64,000 nt of DNA from the NCBI RefSeq assembly GCF_030272615.1, contig NC_081410.1, positions 284,395,957 through 284,459,956 on the forward strand, read 5' to 3'. This document shows, one piece after another, positions 56,285-64,000 of the stretch. Both the position numbers and the translations under genes were made by a program. How positions within the stretch are numbered: the stretch's first letter is position 1; each line of letters opens with the position of its first letter. The notes under the pieces are model-generated. The model was not told the origin of the DNA and ran no database searches. It saw only the letters and a program-made list of their open reading frames with translations. Source of the stretch: Cryptomeria japonica. Lineage: Eukaryota; Streptophyta; Pinopsida; Cupressales; Cupressaceae.

Positions 56285-59200
56285 CTAAATTGTACTGGTG
56301 AGATGATGCATTTGTTCTTCTGGTGTCTTTTGACCTTGAATTAGTGCCTTAGAGATTTCTTTCCACAAAGAGATAAGATTATCTAACTTAGGACTAAGTT
56401 TGCACTTTATCTCTCTCGCATTTGCCTTTATCCTTTCCTTCTCTTTCTCTTTCTTCTCCAATTTTTCTTTAAATCCACCAATTTCTTGTTCAATAAATGA
56501 TATAGGTTCAGATGAACCAATGATATTATTAGCTATGTCATTAATCTCCTTTTGAACTTTGCTGATTTCTTTGACAATATCTACTATCAACATATTTGTC
56601 TTGCAAGTATATCTGTATAGTTCCTTAAAATTTGTAATTGTTGTGCTCAGTGTCGGTAAAAGAGTATCAATATGTTTTGTTCACTTCTTTATTGTTTCCT
56701 CAAATAATTTCTCTTTTTTTTTTTTCATTTTCTCCTTGAATGTTTCTTCATTTATTTGATTAACAATTTGTATATTACCAGTAATATATCTAGACAATGT
56801 TTCTAACTGACTCAAAGAATCCTTATTATCTAGATTGCATTTGGTTGCAATCAACTTAAGAATAGGAATTGTGTCATCAATTTCCTTATAGGCCAATGCA
56901 TTACAATCTATTATTTTCTTTATTGAATCCAAAAGTACTTCAGTCACATTGGTGGGTCTAAATTTTTTTAGTGAAGTACTGGATGTCAGCCCAACTACCT
57001 TTTACAGTCTCAGTGCTTCCGGTGGGAGTAACCAATTTGCTCGAATCGACCTATGGTGGGTCAGTCTATGTCTATATTTCCACTAGAAAAGGTTTTTGGT
57101 TTCTCTGTGGTTACCGGTTTCACTATCTCAATGTGTCCTTTGTGACTGTGTTAGTTTCTCTTCTTGTTTCACTGTGTTATCTACTACTAGTATCTCCATT
57201 GGTTTTTCTTTATTCTCAACTGTCGGTATCTTAGTTACTGTCTCTACAGTTTTTTCTATGCTTGCATTGGTATTGTCAGTAACCATTCCACTAACCAAGG
57301 GTTCCTCTGAATGCTCAGTTTGCTCTGCCTGTACCCCAATCTCAATGTGTTTTGCATGTGTTCCAACCTCAATATTATCTTTTGGTTTCTCAGTAGCAAC
57401 ATCTTTCTTTTCCTCTGTGCTTTCCTTATCAACTACAATGTTAACCTCCTGAGTGTCTATGTTCATAGTGTACAAAATTTTAGACTCAAGGTTTGTATCG
57501 TCATGTGGTGTATTCACATTTTCAATAGTCGGTGTACTATCAGTCTATACTGGTGGAGTAATTGAAGGTGGTGGTAGGTTATCAGTTACTTTAATATTTG
57601 GTAGTCCACCTACCTTGCCTTTCCCCCTATCTCTGTCCTTTTGATAGACTTTGAAAGTTTTAGGTCTTTTCAGTTCTTCTTGTTTTTCTTTCTCAATAAA
57701 GAAGATGTCCCATTTGTCAGTTGTTTCTTCTAAAATTTTTACCCTGCCAATCATTAGGCTCACATGCCGGTGTCCACTTGCAAAAACTGACCTATTAGCT
57801 TCACTGACCAATTCATCAATTTCTTCAATAGATTTGACCTGATGTACAGCTAGAAGTTTCTCAATTTTAATCTTCTTATCTAGCTCCATAATTGCTAACC
57901 TCTTAGCATCTAACCACCTATACAATTCACTAGGCAAATCATCTCCAACTTCTATTAACACTTTCTTATATATGTCAAGATGTAGGATGATGCTATTCTC
58001 TATACTTCCTTTCTCTTCATTAGTGAATGTATCATATAATTTGCTCACATTGGATAAGTTGCCGACATCAGTTATTTCATTTAGTAAGTTGTCCAATGGT
58101 GGTATAATATGTTGTTGCTTTTTCTTCTTTGGTGTCAACTTCTTTGCTAGTGGTCTCACTGCCTGTTGCTTCTTCCTTGTCTTCTTGGGAGGAGGAGAGG
58201 GTACCAGTGAGGGTTTTCTCTTCCTTATCTACTCTTTTCAATTCAGCAAGAATTTCACTATCTGATGATGTACCAACTAGTGAGAGATGAGCCTTCAGTT
58301 GTAATCCTTCTAAGTCACTTTCTTTTATACTAGTGATATACATGACATTTTCTTTAATTTCCTTAACTTGTTTAGATGCACTCCTTATGTATTTTTCTCT
58401 TCTCTTTCTTTGTTTTAATGTTTGTACATCACTTTCTATTGATTGTACATTTCCAAAAACCTTTTCTTCCAATTCTCTAGGGGCTTCTAATAGGGCTTTG
58501 GCATAAGTTTCAATTATGTTTACATCTGCCTCATATCCCATTTCTATTACCCATACAGTTCTAGGAAGAACTGCCTTCATCCAGATCTCATCCTTCTTGA
58601 TTACAAAACATATTTCCTTCTCATATTTATCTACAATACTTTGTGGTAATCTCTCTCTTGTTTTCATTTTTGCTTTGAATTTTTTGAAGTACTCTGTTAT
58701 ATTGTTATCCTTATCTTTCCCCACACCGGTGAAGATATCTAACAGTTGTTTTCCTACCAGTATATCAAAACCAAAGTCTTTCTTACCAATATCGGGAACC
58801 TCTTTTGTAAGATACAACATCAGACATACCAAAAGATTGCCAAAATGAAAAGTACCTTTCTTGTCTCCTTTGATCTTTTTTAGATTATCTATTAACTCAT
58901 CCTTTAACCACTCACATACATCTATCTTTGCATCACTATTGACCATATCATATGCACTTTTAATACAAAGGCTGGAAATAGAGTTGAGTCAGTTTACATG
59001 GGTGGCCTTATAACCTAAATCATACTTATGAATCTAATATTCACATCTTTTACATCATTCACTCTCAGGGATCTGCTATCATAGGTTGCTCCTGTTAATG
59101 TCATCATAGTGTTATTAGGAACCTTTTTAGTTTTATTTGGCATGCTATCGGTGGAGGGTAAGCCAGTCATTGCCCTAACTACTTCCTTAGTGATTTTACA

Positions 59201-59830
59201 AACATAGTCTAGCCAAAATAATTCACCATGAACTCTGCTAAGCACAAGCCTTACTACCTCCTTAGGAAATTCTGGGATGTCAAGGATTTCCATAAAACCT
59301 CAAGTTTCAATAGCCTTATTTTCGGGTTTCACATTTCCACTTTCATCACAAATAACATTTTTATACATTTTCAATATTTCTTTTGAACCTAATTCCTCAA
59401 TATGGTAATGAATATAGATTCTATAATCTTCAGCATATGCAACACCTTTTGGAATTTTTGAAAAACCTCCTAGGGAATCATCCTATTTCGCTATCTCAGG
59501 GATAATCTTAAAAATGAGTCTAGGGCATTTAACTACTTCCACAACAGTAGGGTTGCAATAAATTCTGAAGCAGAGGAGGAAGCCATTGATAAATACCTTA
59601 ATCTACCTGATAGGTTTGAATGCTTGAAAGAACTTGCTTCACTTCTCACTAAGGATGCCTTCACTCAAATTTTCACGCTCTCTGAAAGTTTGAATGCTCG
59701 GTGAATGAAAAAGAGGGAAAATCAAAGATTATAATGTCTTTTACTCCAACAACCACATTAAATGTTCGTCAGTTAAGTGAAACTTAACACATCTGTCAGT
59801 AAAGAAGAAATTCATCTTCTCACCATCAAC
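56285..59830 (-). pseudogene. E9 long unrecognised coiled-coil protein (ORF2)
   Basis: About 3.5 kb of coding text on the minus strand is split by a few stops and frameshifts. Pieces in order: VDGEKMNFFFTDRCVKFHL; CNPTVVEVVKCPRLIFKII; GSKEILKMYKNVICDE; EILDIPEFPKEVVRLVLS with VCKITKEVVRAMTGLPS; the 289-residue stretch 58,946-58,077 (VCEWLKDELIDNLKKIKG, FDILVGKQLLDIF); 58,159-57,545 (IVHQVKSIEEIDELV-like coil); an acidic Thr/Glu-rich part (57,517-57,128); and Lys/Glu-rich coiled coils (56,947-56,285). The E9 partial copy repeats the last part. No catalytic or membrane motif is seen. The GLP-containing N-terminal region loosely recalls plant retroelement envelope-like proteins; I would not name it. 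Confidence 0.6.
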
Positions 59831-59879
59831 CAAGGGTAAAATTACATGATTTTCAACTTGTTGCAATACCCCCAAGGGT

Positions 59880-60995
59880 TACTTTTCAGTTGGATGAAGA
59901 GTCTCCTGTCGGTGGAGTAATACTATGTTCTGCTAGTGAAGGAATAGTCTCATCAACATTCTGACCTGTCTTTCTAATCCACTTTCTTGAAAATTATTTC
60001 TTTACCTCATCAACCTTCTCTTTGCCTTTCAAACTGGATCCTTTAGTATTTGTCGATGAAGTCTTGCTTCAACAAAATTTTGCAATATGTCCAATCTTGT
60101 TATAAGCATAACAAGTCACATTGTTTTTCTAAATATCCTTTCCATATCCTATGTCGGTTTGTGTTCTACATTGATTAGATAAGTGCCCAAATCTTCCACA
60201 AACATGACATCTTACATTCATTCTGCAATTTTCTGAATTGTGACCAATTTTGTTGCATTTGGAACATTGATCGGTGGGTGCATTAATGTTCTGATTGTTT
60301 CTAGATCTACACTGATTTTCTCTATGACCATACTTGTTATAGTTAAAGCATTTCCCATTAAATTTGTAGGCATTGGGTTGTCTTACCGGTTTATTGTGAT
60401 CATGATTGTTTGCAGTACCAGAACTTTCACCAACTTCAAGTCCAAGTCCGTCAGTGTCTCCATTAGGTTTCCAACTTTTCAACATACCATCAAGTTCTTC
60501 TGAACTTTTCTTGAATTTCTCTTTATGTTGATTTGCAGTATCCAACTCATTTTCCAAAATTTCCTTCTTTCTCATAAGTTCAGTTTTATCATGTACCATG
60601 TGAATTAGATCTGTCCTCAACATATCATTTTCATGACTGAGTCTTAGATTTTCATCTCCAACATCATTGAGTCTTGTAGTCAAGTCATCTTCATTCTTCT
60701 TTCTATCTTCAATATCTTTACAAAATCTCATAGTCATGTCTTGCATTTAATTTCTCAAGGTCATGTTTTCTTGTCTTATCTTGCTTACAAGCTCATTAAG
60801 AGTTTCTTTTTCTTCATCATTACCCTGCATCTTCTCATGAAGTTATTTTCTCTTATTTCTAGCAATAGTGAGATTCTCGTGAAGTCCTTGAATGAATTCC
60901 TGTGCAGTCCTTAGATCATCTTCAAGTTTGATATTCTTCAACTTTTCTGCATCGTAGTCCACCAAAGCTCCTAATTGCTTTCTTAAATTTTCCAT
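59880..60995 (-). pseudogene. E9 gag-like coiled-coil protein with CCHC knuckles (ORF1)
   Basis: The likely start is the ATG at 60,995-60,993 (MENLRKQLGALVDYDAEKL), only about 58 bases from the primer site. A long coiled coil (KLEDDLRTAQEFIQGLHEN, NLRLSHENDMLRTDLIHM, KKEILENELDTANQHKEK) precedes four knuckles: CFNYNKYGHRENQC (second Cys lost), CSKCNKIGHNSENC, CHVCGRFGHLSNQC, and CYAYNKIGHIAKFC (second Cys lost). The usual Copia gag UBN2 domain is absent. Stops occur near 60,840 and 60,750. The protein would bind RNA and self-associate. It runs almost directly into ORF2, so one polyprotein is possible. Confidence 0.75.
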
Positions 60996-61052
60996 CTGTA
61001 CCGGTGTCAGAATATTCCTCAAGCTATTAGACTTTCGAAAATAGAGGACCAA

Positions 61053-61064
61053 GCTCTGATACCA
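61053..61064 (-). promoter_or_regulatory. E9 primer binding site (tRNA-iMet)
   Basis: The minus strand reads TGGTATCAGAGC, a perfect match to the common Copia site, two bases after the LTR end. Confidence 0.93.
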
Positions 61065-61066
61065 AT

Positions 61067-61860
61067 TCTTAGGATTGACGATAGTTCAAAGATACTAAGA
61101 TGGGGGGTGAATCAATATCTAACCCTCTTACAAAATATTTAACTTTATTAAGTATTTTGCATTCCAAAATAGTGTACCGATAAACAAGAATTAATGCAGT
61201 ATATAGTAACAATAAACACAACATAGAAAGCACACCATAATACAAGATGTTTAACAAGGAAACCCAGTGTGGGAAAAACCTCAGTGGGATTTGTGACCCA
61301 CAATATTCACTCACTGGCCAATGAATGGATATTACTTACAAGAGGGGCCTGCACATGCAAGAAGGCCAACTGCTTAGAGCTCACTACTCAATTACAAAAG
61401 CAAGTCTCACTGACTTACAAAATGGATTATGAGAATCAAAAATAATGTGCTGCTATAATTCAACATCTTCTATACAAGGTTCAGTACCGGTTTAAGCTCA
61501 TACTATAACCATAAACCCTTATACAAAAACTGCCTTAATATTCACTTATCACTTCTACATCCATGTTGCCTTATCTTTTTTCTCATCTATCATTGTAAAA
61601 TGATTTATAAGACCTCATACATATATGAGTCTATTACAATATGCCATGTCATCTTACAAAAGATATTACAATTAAATACAAAAGGTTGTTCCTGTCGGCT
61701 GTGATGCCAGTGAATATTATTGTCATTATCGGTGAAGTGTCTACCACTGTATGTGCCTCCCGGTGGTTGTGTCTACTGGTTTCCACAATACCGCAAGGTT
61801 GCCATCAATGAAAACACCTTCAATCACCTTCAATTCTCATTAGAGTATGCAATGCCAACA
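61067..61860 (-). repeat. E9 5' LTR, also 3' LTR of the adjacent partial copy
   Basis: This 794-bp LTR matches 55,353-55,975 apart from a 166-bp extra segment (61,337-61,503). Its low-coordinate end is TC instead of TG. It is followed at 61,861 by another polypurine tract, so one LTR serves two tandem copies. The dyad module is at 61,256-61,301. Confidence 0.88.
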
Positions 61861-62672
61861 ATATCCCCCTTTAGCATTGATGGCAACACTCATGAGAAAA
61901 ATCCAAAAATTGTATCCAAAAAGAAGTCCAAAATTTTTACCAAAAATGTGTGCTCCCCCTAAGCAAATGATCTCTCCTGATAATCATTTTTCTCTATCCT
62001 ACTAGTCCCCCTTTGACAGCAATCACAAAGGTTGTCAAAATTGTCAAATGAGTATAGTTTTCAGCTTGAACTTTCTAACTGTTGGGTTACAATCTGGAAT
62101 AAGTTTGCTAAGACCAAATTCAAGCTCTAAATAAACCTGTTATTGTCCTTCATAGCTGCCTCAGTTCTATGAATTGTACCAGTGAGATGATGCATTTGTT
62201 CTTCTGGCATCTTTTCACCTTGAATTAGTGCCTCAGAGATTTCTTTCCGCAGAGAGAAAAGATTATCTAACTTAGGACTGAGTTTGCACTTTAGCTCTCT
62301 CACTTTTTCCTTTATCCTTTCCTTCTCTTTCTCTTTCTTCTCCAATTTTTCACTAAATCAAGCAATTTCCTAATCAATAACTGATATAGGTTCAGATGAA
62401 CCAATTATATTATCAACTATGTTATTAATCTCCTTTTGAACTTTACTAATTTCTTTGTCAATATCTACTGTCAACAGATTTGTCTTGCAAGTATCTTTGT
62501 ACAGTTCATTAAACTCCGTAATTGTTGCCCTCATTGTTTGTAAAAGAGTATCAATATGTTTCATGTGCTTCTTTATTGTTTCCTCGAAGAATTTCTCTTT
62601 TTCTTTTTCCATTTTCTCCTTGAATGTTTCTTCATTTATTTGATCAACAGTTAGTATATTACGAGTAATATA
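61861..62672 (-). pseudogene. Second, partial E9 copy: 3' end of interior
   Basis: Colinear with 55,976-56,790: polypurine tract TAAAGGGGGATAT, a second tract near 62,004-62,018, untranslated end, then the coiled-coil tail of ORF2 (RELKCKLSPKLDNLFSLRKE, PEEQMHHLTGTI, KEKFFEETIKKHMKH). It stops at 62,672, where E10 begins; the E9 copy continues at that point (GTAATATATCTAGAC). ORF2 is therefore a family property, not a one-off capture. Confidence 0.85.
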
Positions 62673-64000
62673 TGATAGTTCTGATACTTAATATAAGTAC
62701 AAATCTAATAGCCAACAAGATGAGAGGGTGGGGTGAATCATACAAACTTAATCATCCATAAAAACATCAGATTCAACCTCGGTAACATATATTTCAATAA
62801 TATAACCAAAATTGTCAAACATGCAAACTCAAAAGCATATAAACATCATAAACCTCATAACACCAGATTTAACGTGGAAACCCAAATAGGGAAAAACCAC
62901 TGTGGGATTTTAGACCCACTAAGAAATATACTCTTCTAGAGTATGCTCGGTTAAAAGAAAATCCTGTTAAAGATTACAAACACATTGCTAGATGTGACCT
63001 AGTTAAGGGATTTCCCTTAGATCTATTAGGATCTTCACCTTGTTAGAAGTGACCTTGTTAAAGGATTTCAAACACTTAATCAGAATGTCACCTTGCTAGA
63101 GGGTTTTACAAATAAGACTATTAAGTCCACTCGGTTAAGAGATTTTCTATCACTTTCACAAAATAACAGTAATAAAATCTATCTACAACTTCACATCTAA
63201 AATGCTAAAGCAGATCCCTATTTGTTCAATACAATCTAGACATAGAACTAATCTTGTCTATCTACTGGGCTTCTATACTCTATTATTCAAACAGGTCTTC
63301 AAGCTTCTGTGCTCGGTAATCACTATGTAGAATCCCTGTGCATACACTTGCCCGCATACATTGTTTATCAATAGTTTCCTATTTATAAACAATTAGGTAA
63401 CTACTTAATCTCCTTGATCACATTTCCCATGATCAATCATAGCCATTAGATCTTCGATCTTGTCCAGGTTCAATGCATCTTTTGATTTGAAAACATTTTA
63501 CCCTGCCTTGGAACTTGCATACATTTCTCAAAACTTGTGCCAGGGTATTGTGGGTCAATCTAAGTTGTAGATCTTCATGTTGACTTTCCTTTGTCTTAGA
63601 TTCATTAACAAACTTCATCCACTACTCACCGATCATTTAATCAGTTCCAGCTCATCAGCTTCCTTCATTAAATAATGCATGCAAAAATTTAATGCATTCT
63701 ATTATAGCTCGGTTACAACTCGGTAACAACTTAGTGAATACTAAACTTCACTTGGTAGACATTCCACCTTCATTAACCGATAGCAATAACCTTAGGGTTT
63801 ACTGACTAGGTTCCTTAGGGTTTACCGACTAGGTTCTTTGCTTGATAACATAGTATAGTATTAACCTTTACAATTTTACAACATATGTATGATGTTTAAA
63901 CAATCTAAAACATCATGATCTCACCATTGTTTGACTCGGTACTAGTTGCCCATTGAATACCTTATTCATCCCCTTATTCATCATATCCTTTCCCGTGTCT
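62673..64000 (-). repeat. E10 LTR, truncated by window end
   Basis: It begins TGATAGTTCTGATAC inside the partial E9 copy. It carries the same dyad-rich module as the E9 LTRs (62,873-62,919, GTGGAAACCCAAATAGGG and GACCCAC) and, next to it, degenerate repeats around GGTTAAGGGATTT (62,950-63,150), in the orientation expected for a minus-strand element. It is at least 1.33 kb long with no internal coding region reached. A 61-codon frame at 63,433-63,618 looks like chance. Confidence 0.7.

Larger units (their letters stand above)
55353..61860 (-). mobile_element. E9: non-autonomous Copia-like element with gag-like plus novel coding region
   Basis: The LTRs lie at 55,353-55,975 and 61,067-61,860, with a perfect tRNA-iMet primer site (61,053-61,064) and a polypurine tract (from 55,976), so the element is minus-strand and Copia-type at its ends. 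The 5.1-kb interior has a coiled-coil plus CCHC region and a long unrecognised protein, but no protease, integrase, RT or RNase H motif in any frame I read. The 3' LTR lacks a 166-bp segment present in the other LTR (about 61,337-61,503). The polypurine block matches E4 and E5, so enzymes from a SIRE-like relative could have moved it. Confidence 0.85.

Noticed and set aside
57096-57644. Ser/Val/Leu-rich plus-strand frames that look like membrane proteins
   Set aside because: They are the antisense of the acidic, Thr/Glu-rich part of E9 ORF2; hydrophobic codons arise from the complement.
59551-59703. Protein-like plus-strand stretch of about 50 codons (NSEAEEEAIDKYLNLPDRFE...) with splice-like borders, resembling a captured exon inside E9
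   Set aside because: The minus strand over the same bases reads as the N-terminal part of E9 ORF2 (FINGFLLCF, CNPTVVEVVKCPRLIF) and runs on into the rest of ORF2, so the plus-strand reading is most likely an antisense shadow.
1-64000. tRNA, rRNA, or intact host protein-coding genes
   Set aside because: No cloverleaf, rRNA core or multi-exon gene structure was found by reading; all recognisable coding text belongs to retroelements or captured fragments.

Overview
The window is repeat-dominated plant nuclear DNA: AT-rich, with no host gene that looks intact, and filled by nested LTR retrotransposons plus two L1-type LINEs. The mix (very long Gypsy/Tat-type elements, Copia elements of SIRE/Maximus appearance, tRNA-iMet and tRNA-Lys-like primer sites, captured plant exons) fits a large-genome vascular plant. 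A conifer or other gymnosperm is my best guess, but nothing here proves the species.

Nested block, 1-39,455. A giant plus-strand Gypsy/Tat-like element (E1) starts before the window and ends at 39,455. Its 5' LTR (1-646 plus 8,225-8,803) is split by a young minus-strand Copia element (E2, 647-8,219, target duplication GTTTG). The gag-protease junction of E1 is split by a minus-strand Tat element (E3, 10,971 to about 22,964, target duplication ACAACC). Its reverse transcriptase is split by a plus-strand SIRE-like Copia (E4, 25,021-33,474, target duplication GAGAG). Removing the three inserts restores E1 as LTR - primer site - gag - protease - extra RNase H - RT - degenerate RNase H - integrase - LTR. 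E2 carries antisense fragments of host genes (SF3B4, an eIF5-mimic/BZW protein and one unknown) and a hairpin array in its leader.

Older debris, 39,456-55,340. E5 is the 3' half of a minus-strand Copia (39,461-42,036) whose LTR was the landing site of E1. E6 is a minus-strand LINE (about 42,070-46,270). E7 is the gag, leader and 5' LTR of a second minus-strand Tat element (46,271-50,937). E8 is a plus-strand LINE (about 50,938-55,340).

Right end, 55,353-64,000. E9 (55,353-61,860, minus strand) has good Copia-type LTRs, a tRNA-iMet primer site and a polypurine tract but no protease, integrase or RT. It encodes a coiled-coil/CCHC gag-like part running into a long unrecognised coiled-coil protein, and is the best candidate for something undescribed. 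A second partial copy (61,861-62,672) shares its LTR and is cut by the LTR of another element (E10, 62,673 to window end).

Most reading frames carry premature stops. Many are TAG where the family has CAG or TGG, as expected from deamination of methylated cytosines. Nothing in the window works as a cellular pathway; the logic is that of parasites inserting into parasites, with non-autonomous copies relying on relatives.
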